From the NCBI GenBank assembly GCA_030740335.1, contig JASLXL010000006.1:1-24499 (forward strand): a DNA stretch of 24,499 bases, given 5' to 3'. The translations under genes were made by a program, and so were the position numbers. Positions 1 to 8,519 of this stretch are shown one piece after another. Below the pieces are notes generated by a model that was not told the DNA's origin, did not search any database, and was given only the letters and a program-made list of their open reading frames with translations. The stretch is from SAR202 cluster bacterium (GTDB lineage: Bacteria; Chloroflexota; Dehalococcoidia; SAR202; CAJWER01). Numbering within the stretch: position 1 is the stretch's first letter; the number at the start of each line of letters is the position of its first letter.

Positions 1-87
1 TGGGTCGACGGTGCTCACGAAGAACAGCCGGGCGGCTTCGATTAAGGCTGCCTGCTCGTCGGTAATGGCCGAATTTGTGCCTGCCAT
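1..87 (-). CDS. Pyridoxamine 5'-phosphate oxidase-like protein, N-terminal fragment
   Basis: Only the first 29 codons lie in the window; the gene runs off the left edge. The reading frame opens with an ATG at 85-87 and a GAGGGAG ribosome-binding site just upstream. The visible end reads ARLFFVSTVDP, which matches the first beta strand of the split-barrel flavin-binding family that includes pyridoxamine 5'-phosphate oxidase and general-stress FMN proteins; these proteins usually begin with a helix followed by FxVaTvdpdG. The family binds FMN or F420 and reduces or oxidises small molecules in the cytoplasm. It is divergent from the dehydrogenase at 250, with a 162-bp shared upstream region. The family call rests on about a dozen residues, so it is tentative. 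Confidence 0.6.
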   Translation of the reverse strand, partial: MAGTNSAITDEQAALIEAARLFFVSTVDP

Positions 88-249
88 GCTCTTGCTCCCT
101 CGTAGTACTGCAACTTGATCAGGTCCATTGCTGCCCTGGGATTCACCTCTTTAGCTGAATCAAGTCAGTCAGGGGTATCTTAGACCATTATCGCCTGCAG
201 GGTTGGTGTACCCTAAGTCTGGCGCAAACCATAGGCGGAGACTGACACG

Positions 250-1230
250 TTGGGATTCAACCTGCTGATATACACGCCGGGCGAGCCGGGGCAATCGAAC
301 ATCCACGAGGGAGAGGACTGGCCCCGTCGACTTCGGGAGCTCATCCCTGACATCCAGGTCAACGTGACCCACTCCGCCGGTGAGGCAATGGAACTCATCG
401 GGGAAGCGGACGCAGCATTTGGCAACATCGTCCCGGAACTGTTCGAACGAGCCGGAAACCTGAGATGGATTTCGTGTCCACAGGCTGGTCCCACCGCAGG
501 CTACTACCACCAGACCCTGATCGACAGCGAAGTCGTCGTGACCAACGTACGCGGCATCTACAACGACTACGTCAGCGCCCACATCATGGCGTTCCTGCTC
601 TCATTTGCCAGCGACCTGCCCGGATACTTCCGCAGTCAGCAAGCTGGTGAGTGGGACCCTCGCCCCATACCGGTGTACCTGCCCCAATCGACGGCCCTGA
701 TCGTGGGCGTGGGTGGCATCGGCGGCGAGACAGCCCGCCTCTGCGCCCAGTTCGGGATCACCGTGCTCGGCGTCGACGCCCGCATCACCGACCCACCTCC
801 CGGTGTCTCCGAGTTTCACCCTCCCGAGGCCCTCGATGCTCTGTTACCCAGGGCAAACTTCGTGGTCATGACGGTCCCGGAGACACCTTCGACGCAAGGG
901 ATGATGGGGGCCGATCAGTTTCTGGCCATGAATCCAAACGCGTACCTCATTAACATAGGTCGGGGCGCAACGATCAGGTTGGACGACCTCGACGCAGCGC
1001 TTCGCGGCGGCGAAATCGCTGGGGCGGCTCTCGATGTCTTCGAAACCGAGCCGCTACCGCCAGGCCACCCACTGTGGACGGCCCCAGGAATGCTAATCAC
1101 ACCCCACGTCGCTGCGGCGTCTGGACCAAACCTGGACGAGCGACGCACAGAGCTGTTCATGGACAATTGCGTGCGATTCGACGAGGGCCGACCTCTACGG
1201 AACGTAGTGGACAAGGCAAACTGGTTCTGA
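250..1230 (+). CDS. D-isomer-specific 2-hydroxyacid dehydrogenase
   Basis: This 326-residue cytoplasmic protein should interconvert a 2-oxoacid and a D-2-hydroxyacid with NAD(P)H. The dinucleotide-binding Rossmann motif GVGGIGGETAR is at residues 153-163. The three family catalytic positions are visible: Arg238 in NIGRGA, the Glu in the DVFETEPLP motif (about 265-267) and His286 in TPHVA. Length is normal for the family. The start is a TTG with GGAG about nine bases upstream; no better ATG in frame precedes the conserved N-terminus. The N-terminal substrate domain is divergent from phosphoglycerate dehydrogenase and resembles the broad hydroxyacid dehydrogenase group common in Chloroflexota, so the substrate cannot be named. 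It appears to be monocistronic, followed by the oppositely oriented tRNA-Arg. Confidence 0.9.
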   Translation: MGFNLLIYTPGEPGQSNIHEGEDWPRRLRELIPDIQVNVTHSAGEAMELIGEADAAFGNIVPELFERAGNLRWISCPQAGPTAGYYHQTLIDSEVVVTNVRGIYNDYVSAHIMAFLLSFASDLPGYFRSQQAGEWDPRPIPVYLPQSTALIVGVGGIGGETARLCAQFGITVLGVDARITDPPPGVSEFHPPEALDALLPRANFVVMTVPETPSTQGMMGADQFLAMNPNAYLINIGRGATIRLDDLDAALRGGEIAGAALDVFETEPLPPGHPLWTAPGMLITPHVAAASGPNLDERRTELFMDNCVRFDEGRPLRNVVDKANWF

Positions 1231-1317
1231 GGTGCTACGCACGCTTGTGGGGCGGAGCTGGTGCTGACGAATCCAGCGGACTGCTGTGGAAGGCCACAAA
1301 GACCTTGCGGGCGGGAG

Positions 1318-1392
1318 TGGTGCCCCCGGTGGGACTCGAACCCACGCGCCCGGCTCCGGAGGCCGGTGCTCTATCCACTGAGCTACAGGGGC
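1318..1392 (-). tRNA. tRNA-Arg (anticodon CCG)
   Basis: The minus strand folds into a full cloverleaf of 75 nt including an encoded CCA. The acceptor stem GCCCCTG pairs with CGGGGGC (one T-G pair), the D arm is GCTC...GAGC, the anticodon stem CCGGC/GCCGG encloses the loop CTCCGGA giving anticodon CCG, and the T loop is GTTCGAGTC. Encoding of CCA means the 3' end needs no tailing. The + strand of this tRNA is translated into the well-known false peptide WDSNPRA, which explains two spurious ORFs here. Confidence 0.97.
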
Positions 1393-1595
1393 GACGTCTC
1401 CAAATATATCACAAGACCATCTCCCAAGACCCCTTCCTCATGGCCGATACTGGTCTTGTCGAGGCACCGTTTTCAGTTGACAATTCTCCTTGCCCGTCAA
1501 TATCATTGAATTGGCTATCGAACGGTATCGCCAACAGTCATGAACCCTTCGATGACGGCCAGAAGCGCCGCATCGAATCTTGATCTAGGAGACAC

Positions 1596-2477
1596 ATGAG
1601 ACAGTATCTGCGTGCGATCAAACCTGGCCTGGGATCCACCATAGCAGTCCTATCGTTGCTACTGCTCGCAGCATGCACGGGTCCTCAGGGTGATACGGGT
1701 CTGGCTGGCAACGCAGGGAATCCGGGCAAGCCGGGTCGTGCGGGTGAGGAAGGACTGCAGGGCACCAAGGGCGACCCGGGAGAGCCCGGCAAACCAGGCA
1801 ATCCCGGCAGTCCGGGCAAGCCAGGATCGATTGGGCCAGAGGGCCCGGAAGGCCCAGCGGGCGAAGGCATCTCTTCGGACGCGGCCCTCATCATCAGCAA
1901 GTCCGGCTTCTACCTGAATGAGCCCCTCACGATATCTGGTTCTGGGTTCGGTAAGTTCGAGCCGATAATCCTATTCTTTGATCTCGGCGATGGAAACGAA
2001 CCCAACTTGGGATTTGCCAATGCCAATAAGGGCGGCGCATGGACCATAACCATACCAGGCGCCGACACACTCTCGGGTGTGAACTCAAATGTTGATCTGC
2101 TGACAGAGGCGTCGGTTGTCACCCTCAAAGCTGTGGGAGAGCTTGGCAGCGCCGCCAGCACCCCGGTCACCGTGCTCGGAGAGGCCGCTCCGGAGATCGT
2201 CGAAATCCCGTCGGCCACCCTTTCGGCGGGCCTGGTACTGGTCGGCGGCGACATACCCGTCCTAGGCGCGGGATACGCCCCCAACGAGACGGTCACCATC
2301 GTGGCCATCACCGGCAGTGGGGAAGTCACAACAATCGGCACGGGGACGGCCAGCGAGTCTGGAGCCCTATTGGTGTCGATCACCGACACACTGGGAGCCG
2401 GCGCATACACCATACGTGGCGTTGGGGAGTCTGGAGCAGTCGCTACAGCCGCTCTAGTCGTAGTCACCGAAAAGTAG
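1596..2477 (+). CDS. Collagen-like (Gly-X-Y) surface lipoprotein
   Basis: The 293-residue product has a lipoprotein signal peptide with lipobox LLAAC, Cys27 being the lipidation site. Two residues later begins an uninterrupted run of 21 Gly-X-Y repeats (Gly29 to Gly89), rich in GKPG, GNPG and GEPG, which should form a short collagen triple helix. The rest looks like two tandem Ig-like domains (about 92-195 and 196-293), each with a G-x-G-[FY] turn (GSGFGKFEP, GAGYAPNET). It is therefore probably a trimeric, lipid-anchored rod displaying adhesive or ligand-binding heads outside the cell. AGGAGA lies just before the ATG. It stands alone: 203 bp separate it from tRNA-Arg and its neighbour downstream is convergent. 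Ligand unknown. Lipobox and collagen tract are seen directly; trimerisation and display are inferred. Confidence 0.85.
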   Translation: MRQYLRAIKPGLGSTIAVLSLLLLAACTGPQGDTGLAGNAGNPGKPGRAGEEGLQGTKGDPGEPGKPGNPGSPGKPGSIGPEGPEGPAGEGISSDAALIISKSGFYLNEPLTISGSGFGKFEPIILFFDLGDGNEPNLGFANANKGGAWTITIPGADTLSGVNSNVDLLTEASVVTLKAVGELGSAASTPVTVLGEAAPEIVEIPSATLSAGLVLVGGDIPVLGAGYAPNETVTIVAITGSGEVTTIGTGTASESGALLVSITDTLGAGAYTIRGVGESGAVATAALVVVTEK

Positions 2478-2543
2478 GCTGCCCGCTCTTCGATCTACAA
2501 GGCCCAGCCAAAAATACGAGCCGTCCCGGTACTGTATGAAATC

Positions 2544-3788
2544 CTAAGACCGAGATACGCGCAGCTTCTTCAACCGCCTACCGATCGTCGAAACTACCTC
2601 TATCTTCAGACCCTCACCGAAGACTAGGTCGCCCCGGCTCGGGATTTTGCCCAGTCTGTCGTACACGAACCCACCCACCGTGTCGAACCCATCCGCCTCG
2701 ACGACTATGCCCAGCAGTTCGTCCAACCGATCGATGCTAACACGGGCATCCAACAAATATTCGTCTCGCCCCGTGGTCTGGATCTCCAACTCGTCGACAT
2801 CGAACTCATCCTGGATCTCGCCTACGATCTCCTCGAGCAGGTCCTCGATGGTCACCAGACCCGACACGCCACCATACTCGTCGATCACGATAGCCAAATG
2901 AACCTGGCGCGCCTGGAACTCGTTCAGCAGTTCTTCCAGGTTCTTGGCCTCCGGAATAAACAGCGCCGGTCTCATGTGGTCACCAGCCAACGCCTCAGGC
3001 GTAGGGTTTGTGCTCAGTAGGCCAAGAAAGTCCCTGGAGTAGGCAACCCCCTCGATATGGTCCAGATCCTCACCGTAGACCGGGATCCTACTGTGGCCTG
3101 AATCAAGCATACGCCCAACAAGATCAACAAGCGGGGTGCCCATCTCAACCGCAACCATATCCCCCCGTGGCACCATTATTTCGCGGGCAGTCGTGTGATC
3201 TAGCCCAACAACGCCACGGATCATCCGGGCCTCACGCTCGTCCATCGGCTCACCGTTTACGTCGCCAGGGCCATTGTGGTCACCCGACGCAGACTCGCCC
3301 TCGTCGTCCATGCCATTACTTCTCAACGCGATTGCATCGATTACAATAGTCCCGAGGGCCAGCAAGGGAGCCAGGATCCTGCTGAAGTGAAATACGATCG
3401 ACGCCGTACGCAGCGCAACCGACTCACCGCATACCCTTGAGAGCCCAATGACCACGACCTGGAGCAACCCCAACCCTGCCAACACCGCAAGCCCTACCCC
3501 GTATTGCGCAGCCCAGTGCACGGATTCCAGGGTGGACAAAAGGGCGGCGCCCGAGGCAAGGCTAAGGCCAATGATCAGGAACTTCAGCAGTGTAAGTGAA
3601 CTCGCAGGACCGAATGGGATCGAGTGAAGTCTCTCCAGAGAGTCCGCCCCGCCCGTCCCCTGTGCCGCGAGCATCTGGACACGCTCACGTCGGACCGAGA
3701 GCACACTCGACTTCAGTAGGGACACCAGACAAAAGCTAAACCCTGAGATGGCAAGTACCACCCAGGGCAACGTACTATCGCTTTCCAA
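2544..3788 (-). CDS. CNNM/CorC-family membrane protein with CBS pair
   Basis: This 414-residue protein belongs to the HlyC/CorC/TlyC family of proposed Mg2+/Co2+ transport or efflux proteins. Residues 8-155 hold about four membrane segments in the position of the DUF21 (CNNM) domain. An acidic linker follows (about 160-185), then a CBS pair (about 204-262 and 268-327, with the hallmark VIDEYGGVSGLVTIEDLLEEIVGEI), and the C-terminal CorC/HlyC domain (about 338-412, with the hallmark DGFDTVGGFVYDRLG). The annotated start is a TTG; the GAGGAG is very close to it, so the true start could be a few codons downstream. It lies 87 bp after glmU on the same strand and is probably cotranscribed. Residues 158-182 are low in complexity. 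The cation is not identifiable from sequence. Confidence 0.88.
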   Translation of the reverse strand: MESDSTLPWVVLAISGFSFCLVSLLKSSVLSVRRERVQMLAAQGTGGADSLERLHSIPFGPASSLTLLKFLIIGLSLASGAALLSTLESVHWAAQYGVGLAVLAGLGLLQVVVIGLSRVCGESVALRTASIVFHFSRILAPLLALGTIVIDAIALRSNGMDDEGESASGDHNGPGDVNGEPMDEREARMIRGVVGLDHTTAREIMVPRGDMVAVEMGTPLVDLVGRMLDSGHSRIPVYGEDLDHIEGVAYSRDFLGLLSTNPTPEALAGDHMRPALFIPEAKNLEELLNEFQARQVHLAIVIDEYGGVSGLVTIEDLLEEIVGEIQDEFDVDELEIQTTGRDEYLLDARVSIDRLDELLGIVVEADGFDTVGGFVYDRLGKIPSRGDLVFGEGLKIEVVSTIGRRLKKLRVSRS

Positions 3789-3875
3789 TGCTCCTCATCC
3801 TGCCTCGCCTTGACGGGCCGCAAATCGGCCGCGATCAGGAGGCGCCTTGAAACGGTTTCCTCTATTCCTGACACG

Positions 3876-5240
3876 TCATTTGTTCGTCGTCTTCGTCTTA
3901 CCTCCCTTACTTATCTCACGGGCCGGCGCCCCAACGACCAGGGCATCGGCAGGAACGTCTTTCGTAACAACCGACCCCGCTCCGGTAGCCGCGCCGCGAC
4001 CCACCGTGATGGGAGCAACTAGCATCGAGTCAGACCCGATGAATACCTCATCCCCAATCGTCGTCCTATGCTTGGCCGTACCATCGTAGTTGCACGTCAC
4101 CGTGCCCGCTCCAATATTGACGTTGGCACCCACATCGGCGTCTCCAATATAGCTAAAATGACTCGATTTCGTGCCCTGCCCAAGATGGCTGCTCTTGATC
4201 TCAGCATGACTTCCAATACATACACCGGATGCCAACCGGCTCCCGGCACGCACATGACTGAACGGACCCACGGCAACACCACTATCCAGGATTGACCCCC
4301 GGACCACAGAAGCGAATACACTGCTACCGTCGCCAATCGTTGAGTCGTCCACCACGGTGTTAGGTCCCAGAGTGCAATCCCGACCTATTTTCGACGCTCC
4401 CTTGACGTGGGTGTTTGGCATCACCACCGAATCTTGTCCTATCTCCACATGCGCATCGATGAACACCGAGGCCGGATCGGGCATCGTCACTCCACTCATC
4501 ATACAATCATGTCGAATCCGGTCTCGGAGCGATGCCTCGGCACTCGCCAGCTGGACCCGGTCATTTACCCCTTGAAACTCCTCCGGCTCCTGTGGCCGGA
4601 CCGACTCCACACGTTCGTCCTCGGTCACTGCCATCGCAACCAGATCGGTCAATCGGAGCTCGCCGTTTACGGCAGGACTCAACTCATCTAGATGAGGCCA
4701 AAGCCACTGAGCGCGGAAGCAGTAGACGCCCCCGTTGATCTCATTGACCGCCAACTCAACTTCGTCTGCCACATCGTGTTCGACGATCGACGTGATGGAG
4801 CCATCTTGCCGCCTGATCACCCGGCCCAGGTCGCCGGGACTCTCAACCTCAATCGTAACCAGCGTAATGACCGCCCCGCTCTCGATGTGTCGTTTCGCCA
4901 GTCTACGAAGTGTCGCTGGGGTAACAAGGGGTACATCGGCAGACAGGACCACAATGTGAGTGGCCAACGGCGAAGAGCCCTTCGCCTGGAGCAGAGCATG
5001 GCCAGTTCCAGACGGGTTGGACTGCTCAACGTATCCGATGCGTCCGCCCAGCGCCTGCTGAACCGCTTCAGACCCCGCTCTTACAACCGCTACGGTGTCC
5101 TCGATGCCGGCACCCTCAATTGCGTCAACAACCAGCGCAATCATCTCCCTGCCGCAGACGCGGTGGAGCACCTTGGGGACGCGGGACTTCATCCGGGTAC
5201 CCAATCCAGCAGCTAGAACGACAGCAGCCAGGTTATTCAT
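3876..5240 (-). CDS. glmU: Bifunctional UDP-N-acetylglucosamine pyrophosphorylase / glucosamine-1-phosphate N-acetyltransferase
   Basis: GlmU makes UDP-GlcNAc, the precursor of peptidoglycan and surface glycans: it acetylates glucosamine-1-phosphate and then transfers UMP from UTP. The N-terminal nucleotidyltransferase (1-230) shows the signature LAAGLGTRMKSRVPKVLH (9-26), with Lys23 as the phosphate-binding lysine, GTGHA at 78-82, the metal-binding Asp102 in LSADVPL, and EINGGVY. A left-handed beta helix of hexapeptide repeats fills residues 255-440, with His361 in KSSHFSYIGD matching the E. coli acetyltransferase base (H363), followed by NIGAGTVTCNYDG. The length of 454 is standard. The ATG has no clear Shine-Dalgarno; a promoter-like pair sits just upstream, so the leader may be very short. 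It is divergent from cvpA and leads into the CorC-like gene. Confidence 0.96.
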   Translation of the reverse strand: MNNLAAVVLAAGLGTRMKSRVPKVLHRVCGREMIALVVDAIEGAGIEDTVAVVRAGSEAVQQALGGRIGYVEQSNPSGTGHALLQAKGSSPLATHIVVLSADVPLVTPATLRRLAKRHIESGAVITLVTIEVESPGDLGRVIRRQDGSITSIVEHDVADEVELAVNEINGGVYCFRAQWLWPHLDELSPAVNGELRLTDLVAMAVTEDERVESVRPQEPEEFQGVNDRVQLASAEASLRDRIRHDCMMSGVTMPDPASVFIDAHVEIGQDSVVMPNTHVKGASKIGRDCTLGPNTVVDDSTIGDGSSVFASVVRGSILDSGVAVGPFSHVRAGSRLASGVCIGSHAEIKSSHLGQGTKSSHFSYIGDADVGANVNIGAGTVTCNYDGTAKHRTTIGDEVFIGSDSMLVAPITVGRGAATGAGSVVTKDVPADALVVGAPAREISKGGKTKTTNK

Positions 5241-5251
5241 GGCTCATAAAT

Positions 5252-5281
5252 AGATAAGCGCCCTACGCATACGGATTTCAA
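5252..5281 (-). promoter_or_regulatory. Putative sigma70-type promoter for glmU
   Basis: On the minus strand a TTGAAA (5276-5281) and a TTATCT (5252-5257) are spaced by 18 bp, matching the -35/-10 pattern. The -10 element is only 12 bp from the glmU start, so the transcript would have a very short leader, in keeping with the missing ribosome-binding site. This is pattern recognition only. Confidence 0.35.
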
Positions 5282-5567
5282 TCCACGCGTCGAGCGCCAG
5301 TCACTAGCCTATATTCCGAAATTAACGTCCACTTATCGCCAATCGTATCAGCGCTCCAGTTACTATGTCAAGACAATCTTGGGACTGCCGACGTCGGTAG
5401 TCCCCATCGTCCAAGGCTCCAAATCGAACATGCGCGCATGAACAAATGCGGGGCTTTTGAACTACGTGCAGCTACACTTTTCGCATATTTGACCCTGTGA
5501 TAAACTGTGGTCAAAACACGTCAAACGTGGGGATATCTCTCCTGTATCGGCGCTGAGAGGTGAAAAA
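5282..5567. promoter_or_regulatory. glmU-cvpA divergent intergenic region with inverted repeats
   Basis: No gene is seen here. Two inverted repeats lie close to the cvpA start: TTTGACC (5488-5494) and GGTCAAA (5509-5515) with a 14-base spacer, and CACGT (5517-5521) and ACGTG (5525-5529) with a 3-base spacer. They could be operators or part of a 5' leader structure. The GAGAGG at 5555-5560 is the ribosome-binding site for cvpA. The remaining sequence (5290-5480) shows nothing I recognise. Confidence 0.35.
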
Positions 5568-6212
5568 GTGAACTGGTTCGACTTCGTTTTGCTGGCTATT
5601 CTAATTGTCAGCCTCTTATACGGGATGCAGTCCGGACTAATAAAGGCAGCGTTCGTAGCTGTGGGCGGGTACGTTGGCTGGCTCCTTGCAGGGCAGTTTG
5701 GCGGTCGCGTGGGCAGCCTATTCGATAGCTCGCTTGGGAACGAAACCCTCGTCTCAGTCATCTCATATGCCATAATAATCGTCGGCACACTGATCGTCGC
5801 GGGCATAGCCGCAAAGATCGTCAAGCCCCTCCTAACAGTCTTCACCCTCGGCATGTCGAGCATGGTCGACAAGCTCGGAGGTCTGGTCCTAGGGCTCTTG
5901 ATCGGCGTCTCCATTGCAGGTGCCCTGATCATCGGTGCAGCCAGGCTGACATACGACTTTGAAACATCCATCCTCACCGATAAGGTACCCGATCAAGTCG
6001 CGGGCAACGTGGGGCAAATCGAGGGGCAGCTAGTCAAGGTGGAGAGTGTGAAAGAGAGCCTGGAGACCGCCCTTGGTGAGTCTCAGCTTGTCCCCACCTT
6101 CGTAAATGTAGTTGACTCGCTACCAGGTGACGCTCTAGGCTTCATTCCGGCCGACTTCATGGAAGCGCTGAAGATCCTCAAGGCACAGATAGACAAAACA
6201 GACACAGACTAA
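5568..6212 (+). CDS. cvpA: CvpA family membrane protein
   Basis: The 214-residue protein has the CvpA layout: an N-terminal WFDFVLLAILIVSLLYGMQSG motif followed by membrane segments at about 6-22, 29-45, 64-86 and 104-126, then a soluble amphipathic tail (about 130-214). The family is known from colicin V production and, more recently, envelope or bile resistance; its molecular role is unsettled. The GTG start is supported by GAGAGG six to eight bases upstream and by the motif beginning immediately. A 22-bp gap joins it to the HNH gene, so the two are probably cotranscribed. The position opposite glmU would be compatible with an envelope role, but that is inference. Confidence 0.82.
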   Translation: MNWFDFVLLAILIVSLLYGMQSGLIKAAFVAVGGYVGWLLAGQFGGRVGSLFDSSLGNETLVSVISYAIIIVGTLIVAGIAAKIVKPLLTVFTLGMSSMVDKLGGLVLGLLIGVSIAGALIIGAARLTYDFETSILTDKVPDQVAGNVGQIEGQLVKVESVKESLETALGESQLVPTFVNVVDSLPGDALGFIPADFMEALKILKAQIDKTDTD

Positions 6213-6234
6213 GGAGCCCGCGACCGCGGCAGGG

Positions 6235-6744
6235 ATGCTGACTTACGCGCCCGTTCTCGTCCTAAATCAGAACTATCAGCCCTTCAACGTGTGCAACGCC
6301 CGCAGGGCCTTTGTTCTGCTGGGACTGGGGAAGGCCGAGTTGATGGCCAACGGTCGGGGCGACATACGTAGCGTGTCCATGGTCTTTCCCGTACCGTCGG
6401 TAATCCGTTTGGTCTACATGGTCAAGCGGCCACTCCTGCGACGACGCCTATCGCGACGCGCCATATTCCTCCGAGACAAGTACACCTGCCAGTACTGCGG
6501 TTCGGAATCCAAAACTCTGACTCTCGACCACATCATCCCGCGGTCGAGGGGCGGCGCCCATGTCTGGGATAACATCGTCAGCGCCTGCATCCCGTGCAAC
6601 CACCGAAAGGCCGGATACAGCCTTGCGGAGTCCAGCATGAAGCTGCGACGCAAACCCGGCCCACCTCGCCCAGACCCCTTCTCGTTGTTACGGCAGCGGA
6701 CAATACTGGACGAGTGGCGCCCATTCATACCCTGGTCGGCCTAG
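6235..6744 (+). CDS. HNH endonuclease family protein
   Basis: This 169-residue protein carries a complete HNH (beta-beta-alpha metal) fold: zinc-type cysteines CQYC (85-88) and CIPC (118-121), the catalytic pair Asp98-His99 in LDHIIPRSRGG, Asn113, and CNHRKAG at 121-127. The N-terminal half (VLVLNQNYQPFNVCNARRAFVLL) is a conserved extension of a chromosomal HNH family widespread in Chloroflexota, Actinobacteria and Cyanobacteria, where its substrate is unknown. There is no intron, intein or phage packaging context, so this is probably a housekeeping member and not a mobile homing enzyme. It follows cvpA closely and is convergent with the dipeptidase. The ATG is preceded by a GCAGGG and, farther off, AAGGAG. 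Confidence 0.88.
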   Translation: MLTYAPVLVLNQNYQPFNVCNARRAFVLLGLGKAELMANGRGDIRSVSMVFPVPSVIRLVYMVKRPLLRRRLSRRAIFLRDKYTCQYCGSESKTLTLDHIIPRSRGGAHVWDNIVSACIPCNHRKAGYSLAESSMKLRRKPGPPRPDPFSLLRQRTILDEWRPFIPWSA

Positions 6745-6776
6745 GTGGACCAGCTAAACACAGTGGCATCAACAAG

Positions 6777-7856
6777 CTACTGCCCGATCACATCCTCCAT
6801 GACTCGGAGGACATTGCCCCCCAGCACCTTGCGCACATCGACATCTGAATAACCCCTGCTGAGCATCTCCTCTGTCAGCACGGGTAACTTTGAGCAATCC
6901 TCGAGTCCGGTGGGAGTAAAGCCGATGATCCCGAAGTCGGAGCCCAGACCCACGTGGTCGATTCCGGCCACCTCGACCATGTGATCGATATGGTCCAATA
7001 CTCCCTCGTATGACGGCAGCTTCAGCCCCTTGACAGGCTCCGCGAAAGGCTCCTGTTGCTGGGTGTCAAAGACCATTACGGGGGCTGTTTCCAGCCCGTC
7101 TATCTGACGACGCAGCCCTTCGGAGACGAATTCCGGCACGAATGTAGCGCACACGACGCCATTACCCTTGCCAACCGCCTTGAGCTGGTCGTCACTCATG
7201 TTCCTGACGTGACCGCACAGCGATAAGGCGTTTGAGTGGGACGCCATGACAGGATTCTCTGTAGTCTCCATCGTGTCCCAAAAAGTCTTCACCGCTACAT
7301 GTGAGATGTCCACTATCATGCCGATACGGTCCATCTCCCGTACCACGTCACGCCCAAAGTCGCTCAGGCCATCGTTCCGGGGCTCGTCTGCAATACCGTC
7401 GGCCCAGTTGTTGGTGTTGTTGTGAGTGAGAGTCATGTAGCGGGCCCCCAGACCATAGTAGGCGCGGAGCACACCTAGGTCGTCGTCGATGGAGTGGCCG
7501 CCCTCGACACAGACGACCGCAGCCAGCTTGTCCTCAGCCTTCAGCCTTCGTATATCGGCAGCCGTATAGGCCATCTCGATCTGGTCGTCGTTGCGTTCGC
7601 AGGTCTGGCGAACCGCGTCGATGAAGTCGATTGTCCGACGTACTGCAGCCACCTGCGAGAACCGTTGCGGATTGGACCAGGCAGCAAAAAACTGGGCCGT
7701 CACGCCGCCCTGCCTCATCTTGGGAAAAGTCACCTGACGGCCATCAGTGTCCTCCGCCAGCTCCTCCCCTAGATCCACGACCCAGCCGATATCGTCGGAG
7801 TGCGCATCCACCACGATAGAGGAGAAATGAACGTCTCGGGCCTGTTGTGTAATCAC
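6777..7856 (-). CDS. Membrane dipeptidase (peptidase M19 family)
   Basis: The 359-residue protein is a zinc-dependent M19 (renal dipeptidase) TIM-barrel enzyme that cleaves dipeptides, often with a D-residue in second place. Metal ligands are all present: His19 and Asp21 in VDAHSD, Glu118 in CVEGGHS, His186 in DISH and His207 in ASHSN; Asp307 in GLGSDFG is the conserved late acidic residue. The family motif LCGHVRNMSDDQL follows at 213-225. There is no signal peptide, so despite the family name it should be cytoplasmic, as in most bacterial forms. Two unusual points: the first motif is DAHSD where DxHxD more often reads DGHND or DTHCD, and SDFG lacks the usual following Asp. Monocistronic and convergent with the HNH gene. 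Substrate unknown. Confidence 0.9.
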   Translation of the reverse strand: MITQQARDVHFSSIVVDAHSDDIGWVVDLGEELAEDTDGRQVTFPKMRQGGVTAQFFAAWSNPQRFSQVAAVRRTIDFIDAVRQTCERNDDQIEMAYTAADIRRLKAEDKLAAVVCVEGGHSIDDDLGVLRAYYGLGARYMTLTHNNTNNWADGIADEPRNDGLSDFGRDVVREMDRIGMIVDISHVAVKTFWDTMETTENPVMASHSNALSLCGHVRNMSDDQLKAVGKGNGVVCATFVPEFVSEGLRRQIDGLETAPVMVFDTQQQEPFAEPVKGLKLPSYEGVLDHIDHMVEVAGIDHVGLGSDFGIIGFTPTGLEDCSKLPVLTEEMLSRGYSDVDVRKVLGGNVLRVMEDVIGQ

Positions 7857-8519
7857 TGTTGTGCTCCCTCCTGGGAATAGAGAAATGGACTATCAAAAAG
7901 CCCACCGGAGCGTAACAGAAATCGACCAACAGAACGAATACACAGTCTCGACTAGCCCCACCAAAACCTATGGTAGCATGGGCAACAATACGGACAAGGT
8001 TCTCAAGCACAATCTGATCGGCTCGTAGTGGCAGGTAAACCCATGCAGGACAGGATCTCAAGCAGAACAGGGAACCGCTACCCATGGCTCCGAACATCGA
8101 TGACTACCTTTCGGGCCGGAATCCACGATATCAGGGCGATGAAGAAAGTGATGATTGAGGCGACTGCCTTCGCCTCGGCACATGGTGAGGTTGATAGGGT
8201 CTGCCACGGTCATAATTATCCTCGACTGGATGGATGATCAGGTGGACTTACCGGCCCTCCACGTGCCGGATTTCGTCCAATGACTTCTGGATGATTAAAA
8301 CTACAGACCCGCAACTACAGCAACCCGTGCTACACCCGCGAACCCAGCACGGAGGCCGCTGCCCGACCGATAGTCACACCTTTCGCCAGGGAGCCGGAGG
8401 TGGTGTCGTCGGGCGCACAAGCCTGTACCAGCTCTGCCGAGTGCTTGGCGTATTTAGCGGTAGTGGAGTCCAATTTATCCGTAACCGACTTGCGGCGAAT
8501 ACGGGCTAACAATAGATAA
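7857..8519. other. Intergenic stretch with no supported gene
   Basis: About 660 bp with only short open frames on either strand that lack ribosome-binding sites or recognisable motifs. The promoter of the dipeptidase should lie at its left end, where GGAGGGAGCAC precedes the start codon. I see no tRNA, no clear terminator and no repeat. It could be decayed coding sequence, but nothing identifies the parent gene. Confidence 0.5.

Noticed and set aside
1074..1583. Plus-strand ORFs over the tRNA-Arg gene, with peptides GLEPTRPAPEAGALSTELQG and WDSNPRA
   Set aside because: These are the well-known false translations of the reverse strand of a tRNA gene; the cloverleaf explains the bases.
4692..5216. 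174-residue plus-strand ORF opposite glmU
   Set aside because: It is antisense to the conserved nucleotidyltransferase domain of glmU and has no family motif or ribosome-binding site.
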